Notes: generated from the letters alone by a model not told the origin. A stretch of DNA of 64,000 nt from MGBC163016 sp964518575 (GCA_964518575.1 CAZFGW010000002.1:1-64000); one strand, 5' to 3'; positions 24,707-33,205 are shown, numbered from the stretch's first letter. A program made the numbers and translations.

Positions 24707-25237
24707 TTATGCCAAGACGTATTCGAACATATCAAGGTCAATAAGTCCCAGATCGTCATAGAAAACGGGGAAGGCGCCGTGATTTATAAATCCCAGCTTG
24801 GTATAGAGACCATGGGAGCGAACATTGTCAACGAAGGTGTCGAGCTGGACGGAGCGCCATCCACGCGAGCGCGCATCGTCAAGGGCGAAGCGGATGAGTT
24901 TGCTCGCGAAGCCACGCCCGTGGTAGGAGGGGCGCGTTGCTACCGAATGCATGATGCCGACCTCATCCAAAGGTGCCTGAACGTGCCACGGAACCTTTTC
25001 ATATCCCGGTGCACGGGTGTGGTCGATGACGCAGGCGCTTGCGATATTCCCATCCTCGGCGATAAGAATGTATAGGTGCTCCTCCGCAACTGAATCGCGC
25101 AGGAATTGATGGCTGGGGTGCTCGTCATGCTTCCAGAGGATGTCGAAGTCGGTGCCGACCATCTCATCGATCATCTGGGTATAAAAATCCATGACGGCAT
25201 CCATATCATCGGCGGTCGCGATGCGAATGGTGCACAT
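24707..25237 (-). CDS. GNAT family N-acetyltransferase
   Basis: A 176-residue acetyl-CoA-dependent acetyltransferase. The central strand and acetyl-CoA loop are seen in MHSVATRPSYHGRGFASKLI (V-x-P-x-x-x-G-x-G pattern), followed by the helix ending LIRFALDDARSRGW and a LDTFVDNVRSHGLYTKLGF motif typical of the fold. The start has GAAGGAGAG upstream. It heads the GNAT-ABC-MFS operon and is divergent from the AlkA gene. The acceptor molecule cannot be predicted. Confidence 0.87.
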   Translation of the reverse strand: MCTIRIATADDMDAVMDFYTQMIDEMVGTDFDILWKHDEHPSHQFLRDSVAEEHLYILIAEDGNIASACVIDHTRAPGYEKVPWHVQAPLDEVGIMHSVATRPSYHGRGFASKLIRFALDDARSRGWRSVQLDTFVDNVRSHGLYTKLGFINHGAFPVFYDDLGLIDLDMFEYVLA

Positions 25238-25319
25238 AGTCTCTCCTTCGGGCAGATGTTGGAGGATAGGTTACCATACACTGAGCAGCGTATTGTTCCT
25301 GGTGAAAGGATCGGATGCC

Positions 25320-26204
25320 ATGCAAGAAGGTCCATCATATGATCTGCCTTATACTGCGCCGTATGACTTTGAGCAGCTGCTCGGGTTCTTTCGTTCGCGT
25401 CAGATCGAAGGTGTTGAACGTATCGGCGAGGATGCCTACGAGCGTGTCGCACGCATCGAGCAGGCGGGGAAGTGTTATTCCGGCTGGATTCGCGTCGCCG
25501 ATGACAAAGAGCGCTCCTCCCTCATACTGACTTTGAGTGCGTCGCTTGAACCTGTAAGCGATGAGATCATCGTTCGCTGCACGCATCAATTCGACACCGC
25601 GAGCGACCCGGAAACAATCCATGCCGGACTTGCTGCGCTCGACGATATTGTTCCCGGTTCACGGGTTATAGGAACGCGCCTGCCCGGGTGTTTCGATCGC
25701 TTCGAAACGTCCGCTCGCGCCATTTTGGGACAGCAGGTGACCGTGACTTTCGCCAATACGTTGGCGGGGCGCATTGCCGCCGCCTTCGGCACACCCGTTG
25801 ATACGGGCATCGAGGGCTTGGTGTACGCGTTTCCGAACCCGCAAGAGATTGCTGCAATCGAGAACATTGCGGATGCGTTCGGCAACCTCGGCGTCATCAA
25901 GACGCGCTCACGCTGCATCCGCGCCATTGCGGAGGGGCTTGTTGCGGGTGAGATTGATTACAGCTATCAAGCAGATGCGCTTGAGCAGATCGAGAAGTTG
26001 CTTTCGATCAAGGGCATCGGTCCGTGGAGTGCGGGATACATGGCAATGCGCGTGTTCAGCTACCCCGACGCGTTTTTGGAAACCGACGCGGGGATCAAGC
26101 ATGCCCTGCCGCAGTGTTCGCCGAAAGAGCGGCTTGCGCTGGTGGAGGCATGCAGACCATGGCGCAGCTACGCGAACATAAGCTTATGGAATTCGCTCGG
26201 GTAA
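25320..26204 (+). CDS. DNA-3-methyladenine glycosylase II (AlkA type)
   Basis: A 294-residue base-excision repair glycosylase. The N-terminal AlkA-like domain (residues 1-95) is followed by the helical HhH-GPD domain: FDRFETSARAILGQQVTV near 125-142, the helix-hairpin-helix LLSIKGIGPWSAGYMAMRV at 227-245 and the catalytic Asp256 in FLETDAGIKHAL. It removes alkylated purines such as 3-methyladenine. The start at 25320 has GAAAGGAT upstream; an open upstream extension to 25191 overlaps the divergent GNAT gene. It begins a group of four repair genes. Confidence 0.9.
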   Translation: MQEGPSYDLPYTAPYDFEQLLGFFRSRQIEGVERIGEDAYERVARIEQAGKCYSGWIRVADDKERSSLILTLSASLEPVSDEIIVRCTHQFDTASDPETIHAGLAALDDIVPGSRVIGTRLPGCFDRFETSARAILGQQVTVTFANTLAGRIAAAFGTPVDTGIEGLVYAFPNPQEIAAIENIADAFGNLGVIKTRSRCIRAIAEGLVAGEIDYSYQADALEQIEKLLSIKGIGPWSAGYMAMRVFSYPDAFLETDAGIKHALPQCSPKERLALVEACRPWRSYANISLWNSLG

Positions 26205-26291
26205 GCGCGACCTTTTGTTGGCACCTGCGGCAAGAAGGTGCGTAAGAACGTGCATGAAAGTGGAGCTTTGAGGGAGAGCGAGAAGGACAAA

Positions 26292-26900
26292 ATGATGGCG
26301 AAGGCGAAAGAAGGGGCGAACATGAGCGTGAAGGCGAAGACAAAGGAGCCTGCGAGCGCGATGTATAAAACAACCTACGACCATGACGAACTCGGTACGC
26401 TCACGATTGCTAGCGACGGTGAGCATATCATCGGCTTGTGGATCGAGGGGCAGAAATACTTCGCGTCTACCGTGACAGATGACATGGTCGACGCCGATGA
26501 TCTTCCCGTTCTGCAAGATGCGCGGCAGTGGCTTGCGCGCTATTTCGCCGGAGAGAAGCCCGATCCGAACGAACTTCCTTTAGCACCGCGAGGCTCATCG
26601 TTTCGGCAGCGGGTGTGGAAAAAGCTGCTCGAGATTCCTTATGGTCAAACCACGACCTATGGGCGTATCGCGTCAGAGCTTGCACATGAGGATGGGAAAG
26701 AGCGGATGTCGGCGCAGGCGGTCGGTGGTGCTGTCGGACACAACCCTATCTCGGTGATCATTCCTTGTCATCGCGTGGTCGGCGCCGACGGGTCGCTTAC
26801 CGGTTATGCAGGTGGGATCGACAAGAAGGTGAAACTGCTCACACTTGAGGGTGCGCTCTCAAGTGAGATGTATGTTCCTACGAGGGGAACGGCGCTGTGA
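26292..26900 (+). CDS. ogt: Methylated-DNA-protein-cysteine methyltransferase
   Basis: A suicide alkyltransferase that moves alkyl groups from O6-alkylguanine to its own Cys. The active motif IPCHRVVG puts the acceptor Cys at about 159 of 202, with the DNA-binding helix YGQTTTYGRIASEL upstream and the Asn of GHNPISVIIPC in place. The N-terminus is a Lys/Ala/Glu-rich leader with several Met codons: 26292 (AGAAGGA upstream) and 26322 (AAGGGG upstream) are both plausible, with homology starting at about MYKTTYDHDELG. It follows alkA by 87 bp. Confidence 0.9.
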   Translation: MMAKAKEGANMSVKAKTKEPASAMYKTTYDHDELGTLTIASDGEHIIGLWIEGQKYFASTVTDDMVDADDLPVLQDARQWLARYFAGEKPDPNELPLAPRGSSFRQRVWKKLLEIPYGQTTTYGRIASELAHEDGKERMSAQAVGGAVGHNPISVIIPCHRVVGADGSLTGYAGGIDKKVKLLTLEGALSSEMYVPTRGTAL

Positions 26901-26916
26901 GCGTACGCACGCGCAC

Positions 26917-27330
26917 TTAGTATTCGCCGATCTCTCGCCGCCAATCGAACCCTTGAGGGGGCGAGGTGGGGTGCGCGTCATCTGCAGAGGCAACAGGACT
27001 TTCCTCATGCGATGGGTCCCAGGTGCACGCGTCCATGTCGACGCGCCCGTCCGGCGTGAACGAAACACCTTCTTCTTGGAGCATTCTCCGCTGTTCTCCT
27101 TCTCCACCGAACGCGAAACCCGGCGCTAAGGAGCCGTCTTTGAACACGACGCGATGGCACGGAATGGAATGTGGATCGGTTCCCGGAGCGGGGTTGGCGC
27201 GCAGGGCATATCCCACCAACCGGGAGCTGCGCGCCGATCCGATCATCTTCGCGATTTGCCCGTAGCTTGCAACCTTGCCAGCGGGGATACGCTTCACAAC
27301 AGCGAAGACCTTCTCTGCAAACGCTCCCAT
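26917..27330 (-). CDS. MGMT-family protein, short form with active-site Cys retained
   Basis: A 137-residue protein covering only the DNA-binding domain of the alkyltransferase family: FAVVKRIPAGKVASYGQIAKMIG, then SRLVGYALRANP and IPCHRVV with Cys at 58. Its size and LVGYALR segment are those of alkyltransferase-like (ATL/YbaZ) proteins, but ATLs normally replace the Cys (often by Trp), whereas here PCHR is intact. It may therefore still be an active transferase. The start at 27330 lies one base past the end of the upstream glycosylase gene on the same strand, so the two are coupled. It is convergent with the ogt-type gene. Confidence 0.87.
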   Translation of the reverse strand: MGAFAEKVFAVVKRIPAGKVASYGQIAKMIGSARSSRLVGYALRANPAPGTDPHSIPCHRVVFKDGSLAPGFAFGGEGEQRRMLQEEGVSFTPDGRVDMDACTWDPSHEESPVASADDAHPTSPPQGFDWRREIGEY

Positions 27331-27331
27331 A

Positions 27332-28090
27332 TCAGAGCCAATCGAGGATCTGCGCGTAGTGCGCAATGAGGTCATCAAGGGATGCGCTTGCGTTTGCCGA
27401 GCTGGTGGAAGGCAGACGCATGAACGGAACCGAAACGTGCGGGGCACAGTAGGTTTCGAAAAGCTCCGTCGCCTTCGCCCCCGTGCAGAAGATCGCGCGG
27501 ATGGGGGCTTTGCTCACAAGGAACGCGATGTCGTTCGGGAGAGGATGGGCGATCGTTGCATCAGAAGCGCCTTCGATCTCGCACTGCGCGAGCACGTCCC
27601 AAAGCGCGATGCCGTGACGCAAAACGAACTGTTCCTTGTCCTCGTTGGTCTGGGGCACCTCTTCCTCGAAAAGCGCCGCGAGGACTTTCCAGAATCGATT
27701 CTGCGGATGGTTGTAGTAAAACCCGGTTGCGCGCGAAGTGGGCGAGGGCATCGTGCCCAGGATGAGCACGCGGGATGCGTCGTCATAGATGGGAGGCAGC
27801 GGATGGGTGACCATCGCGGAAGCCTTTTTCGCGGATGTCCCCGATGCGGGCGAGGTGTCCGAGGCATGTGAGGCGCTTGCGGTGCTCGACGCCTCGGCTG
27901 CGGGCGTCGTATCCGGTTGCTTTCCCGCTTGATTGCACGCTTCTTCGAGTTTCGCCATCTCCTGATCGAGCGCGGAGGGGATGCCGAAAAGAGTCTTACG
28001 CGACGAAAAGAGCCGCGGCGTTTTGTCGGAGCTTTGCGCGAGGAGCGCGTCTCCTAATGCATCCCAGTTTCTGTCCCGTTGTGTTCGCAT
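27332..28090 (-). CDS. Hypoxanthine-DNA glycosylase (uracil-DNA glycosylase superfamily)
   Basis: A 252-residue protein. From about residue 97 it carries the family pattern HPLPPIYDDASRVLILGTMP, then GFYYNHPQNRFWKVLAALF and LRHGIALWDVL, matching DNA-deoxyinosine/hypoxanthine glycosylases, which remove deaminated adenine. The first 95 residues are an additional segment: a basic start (MRTQRDRNWDALGDALLA), a KTLFGIPSALDQEM segment and a Ser/Ala/Thr-rich linker, not part of the catalytic fold. The gene is directly followed by the short MGMT-family gene. Together with alkA and ogt they form a DNA base-repair group. Confidence 0.83.
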   Translation of the reverse strand: MRTQRDRNWDALGDALLAQSSDKTPRLFSSRKTLFGIPSALDQEMAKLEEACNQAGKQPDTTPAAEASSTASASHASDTSPASGTSAKKASAMVTHPLPPIYDDASRVLILGTMPSPTSRATGFYYNHPQNRFWKVLAALFEEEVPQTNEDKEQFVLRHGIALWDVLAQCEIEGASDATIAHPLPNDIAFLVSKAPIRAIFCTGAKATELFETYCAPHVSVPFMRLPSTSSANASASLDDLIAHYAQILDWL

Positions 28091-28219
28091 AGCACCTCTC
28101 GATCTTTTATCTCATTATATGGGCATTCGCTGAATTACAATCTGTCCATTGCATCTTTTCAGTTCCGTCTTTGCCGGTCACGCATGGGGTGATCGGTCGC
28201 GCAATGACAAAGAGGTCAC

Positions 28220-29170
28220 ATGCCTATACGCATACCCGATAGTCTTCCCGCCGCTTCAGTTCTCGAGAGCGAGAACATTTTCGTGATGACCGAGCGGCGC
28301 GCGATCCATCAAGATATCCGCCCTCTCAAACTTGCGCTGCTCAATCTCATGCCCACGAAGATCACCACCGAGACGCAGATCCTGCGCAAGCTCTCGAACA
28401 CGCCGCTTCAGGTTGAGGTCGATCTTCTGAAAACGATGAGTCATGGCTCGAAAAATACCTCTTCCCAGCATCTCGAATCGTTCTACACGACATTTTCCGC
28501 CCTTGAATCGAAACGCTATGACGGATTGATCATCACGGGTGCTCCCGTTGAGAAGCTTGATTTTCCCGAGGTTGATTACTGGAACGAGCTCAAAGAGATC
28601 ATGGACTGGTCGAAGACCAACGTGCATTCCACCTTGCACATTTGCTGGGGAGCCCAAGCGGGGATTTTCTATCATTACGGTGTACAGAAGCATCCGCTTG
28701 ACGAGAAGCTCTCAGGGGTGTTCGAGCACACGGTTGACAAGGTCACAAGCCCGCTCGTCCGGGGGTTTGACGATGTGTTCTGGGCGCCGCATTCCCGGTA
28801 TACAGAGGTGCTTGCGCGTGATGTGGAGGCGCATCCCGAACTTGAGATCATTGCTTCTTCAAACGAGGCGGGGCTCTACATTGTCAAGTCAACGGACTCC
28901 TCGAACTTTTTCGTGTTCGGGCATCCAGAATACGATCGGGGCACATTGGCTGAGGAGTACTTCCGTGATCGCGAAGCGGGCTTGAACCCCGCACTGCCAC
29001 GCCATTACTTTCCCCACGACGACCCTGCACTGCCGCCCACGTCGCGGTGGCGCTCCCATGCGCAGCTGCTCTATACGAACTGGCTTAATTACTACGTCTA
29101 TCAAACGACGCCGTACGACATCACGTCCATCGGCGATGCGGAAAAGGAAGGTGCCCATGAGCGCTCATGA
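28220..29170 (+). CDS. metA: Homoserine O-acyltransferase MetA (predicted acetyl-CoA specific)
   Basis: A 316-residue glutamine-amidotransferase-fold enzyme that acylates homoserine in methionine synthesis. The catalytic Cys142 is in HICWGAQAG. Residue 111, in TGAPVEKLDF, is Glu; in the Bacillus cereus MetA work Glu111 marked acetyl-CoA use and Gly111 succinyl-CoA use, so this is predicted to be a homoserine O-acetyltransferase. The start has AAAGAGGTCAC directly before the ATG. Its end overlaps the start of the homocysteine methyltransferase gene by 14 bp. The 130 bp upstream show no recognisable SAM riboswitch. Confidence 0.93.
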   Translation: MPIRIPDSLPAASVLESENIFVMTERRAIHQDIRPLKLALLNLMPTKITTETQILRKLSNTPLQVEVDLLKTMSHGSKNTSSQHLESFYTTFSALESKRYDGLIITGAPVEKLDFPEVDYWNELKEIMDWSKTNVHSTLHICWGAQAGIFYHYGVQKHPLDEKLSGVFEHTVDKVTSPLVRGFDDVFWAPHSRYTEVLARDVEAHPELEIIASSNEAGLYIVKSTDSSNFFVFGHPEYDRGTLAEEYFRDREAGLNPALPRHYFPHDDPALPPTSRWRSHAQLLYTNWLNYYVYQTTPYDITSIGDAEKEGAHERS

Positions 29171-30056
29171 TCGATCCTGTGAGATGCCTGCCACCCTTGC
29201 GGATGCTCTGGCAGGGAGGAGCATGCTTTTGTGTGACGGCGCCATGGGGTCTGAGATCCACGCGCGGGGATTTGGCAACATCCACGCGATTCCCGATCTG
29301 CTGAATATCACCCATCCCGAGATCATCACGGGCATTCATCGCGCCTATGTCGAAGCGGGAAGCCAGCTGATCACCACAAATACGTTCAATACGCACCGCA
29401 TGAATCTCGAGGGAAGCGGATACAGCGTGGGCGAGGTCTATCGCGCGGCGGCGGACGCAGCACGGGCGGCGGGCGCGCAGATCGTTGCGGGCGGCATCGG
29501 CCCTACGGGCAAGCTCTTAGAGCCTTATGGGGATATGAGCGAAGAGGATGCGTCTGCGCTGTTTGCAGAACAGGCGCGCGCAGCCGATGAAGCGGGCAGC
29601 GATCTTATCCTCATCGAGACGATGACGCATCTAGAAGAAGCGCTTCTTGCGGTTCGCGCATGCCGGAGCGTAACGTCGCTTCCTATTTGTTTGTCGATGT
29701 CGTTTATGCAGGGCGGCATAACCATGATGGGGGATACGATCGAGGATGCCGCACGCGCATTGAGTGCCGCGGGGATCAGTGCGTTTGGGGCGAATTGCTC
29801 GCTCGGTCCTGCAGAGTTTCCCGATCTCATGACGCGCGCACGGACGGCGACTGACCTGCCCTTGATCGCGCAGCCCAATGCCGGTCTTCCTGTGGTGCGG
29901 GCGGGAAAAACTACCTATGACATGGATGCTGTTACCTTCGCCAATCAGATGCAACACGTGATCGAAGCGGGCGCTACTATCGTGGGCGGTTGTTGCGGTA
30001 CCACACCGGATTTCATCCGGGCGTTGTCCGCGGTATGCACGAAAGCGAAATTGTAA
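29157..30056 (+). CDS. Homocysteine S-methyltransferase family protein
   Basis: A 299-residue TIM-barrel methyltransferase that makes methionine from homocysteine with a small methyl donor or, as a MetH-N-like domain, with a corrinoid partner. The start of the barrel LLCDGAMGSEIHARGF, the GSQLITTNTFNTHR segment, FGANCSLGP and the C-terminal GGCCGTTPDFI give the three zinc-ligand cysteines (one in NCS, two in CCG). No folate or cobalamin domains are attached. The start at 29157 lies within the end of metA, with GAAAAGGAAGG upstream, so the two are translationally coupled. Confidence 0.9.
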   Translation: MSAHDRSCEMPATLADALAGRSMLLCDGAMGSEIHARGFGNIHAIPDLLNITHPEIITGIHRAYVEAGSQLITTNTFNTHRMNLEGSGYSVGEVYRAAADAARAAGAQIVAGGIGPTGKLLEPYGDMSEEDASALFAEQARAADEAGSDLILIETMTHLEEALLAVRACRSVTSLPICLSMSFMQGGITMMGDTIEDAARALSAAGISAFGANCSLGPAEFPDLMTRARTATDLPLIAQPNAGLPVVRAGKTTYDMDAVTFANQMQHVIEAGATIVGGCCGTTPDFIRALSAVCTKAKL

Positions 30057-30110
30057 CGCAATCGTTATAATAGGCGTGACAAGCAAGTTCAGCGATAGCG
30101 GGGGCATGGT

Positions 30111-32870
30111 ATGTATCATGGTGCGGTTCAGGTCTATCTGATCGGGTTTTCCGCCGATGACGCTGATCTCGTGCGGTCCCTCTCGCTTCCTCCTACGATG
30201 CAGGTCGAGGTCATGTGCGATGATGTCCTGACGCCCAAAGCTTTGGCGGCGGATGCGATCTTCATTCAAGAGAATCATGCGAACGATGTCCGCGCAATCG
30301 CTTCGCTCATTGAGCAAAAGCCTGCCGAGACATCGCTTGTTGTCTCGGCGCCGCATGATGCAATCTCCGAACTCGCACCGCTTTTCGCCCACATTGACGA
30401 CATCTGGGTAAGCCCCTTCGCGCCCGGCGAGCTTGCGTATCGGTTTTCGAAATGGATTGCAGATCGCAAGCGCCGCTTCGACGCGTGGGAGAGCACGCAA
30501 TTCCTTGAGACCACCATCAATTCCATCCCGTGTCTCGTCTGGTACAAGACCAAAGACGGCGTCCACGAGAAGGTGAACGACAGTTTCTGCGCGACGGTGA
30601 ACAAGGAGAAGGATGACGTTCAAGGCAGACGCCATGCCTACATTTGGAATGTCGAACAGGACGATCCTGCATGTATCGCTTCTGAGAACACGGTCATGGA
30701 AACGAAGCGGACGCTTGTTTCGGAAGAGACGGTTCAGACCGGGGATGGCACCCGGCTTCTGACTACGTACAAGTCACCTTTGTATGACGTGGATGGCACG
30801 GTCATGGGCACCGTTGGCGTCGCGATTGACATCACGCAGGAACGCGCTTACGAGGAAGATCTCGTCCAGAAAAACCAAACGCTCGAGTCGATCTTCACCT
30901 CGCTCGATTGCGGCATCATTACGCACAGCTGCGACGGCACGCGCCTCTACGGGATCAATCAGGCGGCTTTGAGCATTCTCGGATACGCCACTGAGGAGGA
31001 GATGCTTGCCGACGGGTTCGACATGGTGGCTCCCACGGTGGTCGACGAGGACAAGCAGAAACTGCGCGAGAAGTTCGCCAGCTTGGTGCGCCCAGGGGAC
31101 AGCGTGGGTACGGAATATCGCGTTTTGCACAAGGACGGCAAGCTCATCCATGTGCTCGGCAACGTGAAGCTGATCGAGAAGGATGGGGAGCTGCTCTACC
31201 AGCGGTTCCTTTTGGATAATTCCGACCAAAAGCGCAAAGAGCAGGAGCGCGAACGAAGGCAGCAGAATCTCCTGCGCGCGCTCAGCGAGGACTACCAGGT
31301 GGTTTGCGTTTTCAATCTGGACAGCGGCAAGGGAGAGACGGTGCGCCTGTCCGATCCCGTGAGCACGGAGCTCGGCGACATCTTCACGGAGAAGCTCGTG
31401 CTTGATCGCACATTTTCCCGCTATGCCGGGCAGCATGTGCTCGCTGACGACGTTGAGCTTTTCGAGACGTCGATGACCTCGGAGCAGCTGCGACGCCAGC
31501 TTGCCGAGAGCAAACGCCATGACATCCTGTATCGCAAGCGTACGGGCGAGGGAAGCGAGTTCTATCAGGCAACGATCGTGCGTGCGGGCGATTGGAACGA
31601 GGAGAGCACGGTTGTCATCGGTTTGCGCAACGTCGATCGGCAGACGCGCGAAGAACTCGAGTCGAAGCAGCTCCTGGAGGAGGCACTTATCCGGGCGAAT
31701 CGCGCGAGTGAGGCGAAAAGCACGTTCCTCTCGAATATGAGCCACGATATCCGCACGCCCATGAATGCCATCATCGGTTTTGCGGCGCTGGCGAACAACC
31801 ACATCGATGAGAGCGAACGGGTGCGGGAATACCTTGAGAAGATCAACGCCTCGAGCGCGCATTTGTTGAGCCTCATCAACGACATCCTCGACATGAGCCG
31901 GATCGAATCAGGCAAGATTTCGCTTGATGAACAAGTTTCTGACCTGCCGGAGATCATCGCTGGCTTGCGCACGATCCTGCAGCCCGGTCTCGATGAGAAG
32001 CATCTGTCCTTTACGGTCGACGCACAAAACATTACGGATACGCATATCGTGTGCGACAAGCTCAAACTCGAGCAAGTTCTTCTGAACCTGCTTGGCAATT
32101 CTGTCAAGTTCACCGAGGATGGGGGACGAATCGAGCTCTCTGCGAGCGAAGAGCGCTTGAGTGATGAGCGGGCACTTTACCATTTCGCGGTGCGGGATAA
32201 CGGCATCGGAATGACCAAAGAGTTCCTCTCGCACATCTTCGACCCCTTTGAGCGTGAACGCACCTCAACGCTTTCGGGCATTCAAGGCACAGGACTTGGG
32301 ATGGCTATCACAAAGAATCTCGTGACGATGATGGGTGGCACGATCGAGGTTGAGAGCGAAAAAGGGGTGGGGACGGAATTCTCCATCGCAATCGAGTTCT
32401 CCATTGTGGATGATGCGGGCGAACAGGAGCGGGTGAATGCCTCTGACGCGCCTGAGCAGAATCGTCCGCGCGCCGCGTTGCGCGGGTGCAATATCCTGCT
32501 TGTGGACGACAATCTTTTGAATCGCGAAATCGGGGTCACGCTCTTGCAGGATGCGGGTTTCAGCGTTGATGTTGCGACGAACGGGCAGGAAGCCATTGAT
32601 GTCCTGACGAACTGCGATCCTGCGACCTATCAGCTGGTGCTCATGGATATCCAGATGCCGGTCATGAATGGGTATGAGGCAGCAAGTATTATCCGGAGCC
32701 TGCCCGATCCGCATATCGCTCACATTCCCGTTCTGGCGGTCACCGCCGATGCGTTCGACGAGGATCGTCAAAAAGCGCTCGATTGCGGCATGAATGGGCA
32801 TATCGCGAAGCCGATCGAGATTGACCAGTTGTTCGCAACTCTCGACACCCTTTTGCTCCCCGACGAATAA
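30111..32870 (+). CDS. Hybrid sensor histidine kinase with PAS domains and degenerate N-terminal receiver
   Basis: A 919-residue soluble hybrid kinase. Domains in order: a receiver-like region without a clear phospho-acceptor Asp (about 5-115); PAS (about 125-250, ending GTVGVAIDIT); a second PAS/PAC (about 255-375); a linker with a possible third sensor fold (about 385-520); HisKA with the phospho-accepting His545 in SNMSHDIRTPMN; HATPase with LLNLLGNSVKF near 655 and GTGLGMAIT near 726; and a C-terminal receiver with Asp846 in LMDIQMPVMNG. No transmembrane segment is seen, so it senses a cytoplasmic cue. No separate response regulator lies beside it. A repeat element follows the stop codon. 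Confidence 0.9.
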   Translation: MYHGAVQVYLIGFSADDADLVRSLSLPPTMQVEVMCDDVLTPKALAADAIFIQENHANDVRAIASLIEQKPAETSLVVSAPHDAISELAPLFAHIDDIWVSPFAPGELAYRFSKWIADRKRRFDAWESTQFLETTINSIPCLVWYKTKDGVHEKVNDSFCATVNKEKDDVQGRRHAYIWNVEQDDPACIASENTVMETKRTLVSEETVQTGDGTRLLTTYKSPLYDVDGTVMGTVGVAIDITQERAYEEDLVQKNQTLESIFTSLDCGIITHSCDGTRLYGINQAALSILGYATEEEMLADGFDMVAPTVVDEDKQKLREKFASLVRPGDSVGTEYRVLHKDGKLIHVLGNVKLIEKDGELLYQRFLLDNSDQKRKEQERERRQQNLLRALSEDYQVVCVFNLDSGKGETVRLSDPVSTELGDIFTEKLVLDRTFSRYAGQHVLADDVELFETSMTSEQLRRQLAESKRHDILYRKRTGEGSEFYQATIVRAGDWNEESTVVIGLRNVDRQTREELESKQLLEEALIRANRASEAKSTFLSNMSHDIRTPMNAIIGFAALANNHIDESERVREYLEKINASSAHLLSLINDILDMSRIESGKISLDEQVSDLPEIIAGLRTILQPGLDEKHLSFTVDAQNITDTHIVCDKLKLEQVLLNLLGNSVKFTEDGGRIELSASEERLSDERALYHFAVRDNGIGMTKEFLSHIFDPFERERTSTLSGIQGTGLGMAITKNLVTMMGGTIEVESEKGVGTEFSIAIEFSIVDDAGEQERVNASDAPEQNRPRAALRGCNILLVDDNLLNREIGVTLLQDAGFSVDVATNGQEAIDVLTNCDPATYQLVLMDIQMPVMNGYEAASIIRSLPDPHIAHIPVLAVTADAFDEDRQKALDCGMNGHIAKPIEIDQLFATLDTLLLPDE

Positions 32871-32884
32871 TTGACAACGAAAAC

Positions 32885-33205
32885 GGATCAGGTGGATGCG
32901 CGCGGGATTCATCTCGTGCCAAAGGTGCATTCATAGGTTTGTTCCGTGACCCCGGTGAACGCTCCAGGTTGGAATGTCTTCTTAAATGGAAAAATCGATC
33001 AGGTGGACGTTGGGGCGAGATTCATCTCGCCCGCCAACGCGACAACCCCAATAATGAAACAATAGGCAATCCCGCTGCACCAACGTTGATCCCCAAACCG
33101 CAACAACCCCAACAACGCATCATCGCGGACGAGATAAATCTCGTCCCTACATCTATACCCAACCATTTCCATATTTGAATCATTCCCAATTACGATCGGT
33201 TCACC
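32885..33205 (+). repeat. Dispersed palindromic repeat, copy A (near complete)
   Basis: A 320-bp intergenic unit matched by 53313-53626 over most of its length. Shared blocks in order: a GGTGGA plus imperfect hairpin (32891-32916); the identical 16-mer GTGACCCCGGTGAACG (32946-32961); CAGGTGGACGT then the perfect 9-bp palindrome GGGCGAGAT-TC-ATCTCGCCC (33013-33032); CAACAACCCCAACAACGCA; a second perfect palindrome GGACGAGAT-AA-ATCTCGTCC (33127-33146); and a tail ending ATCGGTTCACC. It starts 15 bp after the kinase stop codon. No reading frame in it is credible. 33206-33311 holds nothing else I recognise. Confidence 0.85.

Noticed and set aside
28091..28219. SAM riboswitch before metA
   Set aside because: The short region lacks the conserved SAM-I or SAM-II core sequences and any paired terminator.
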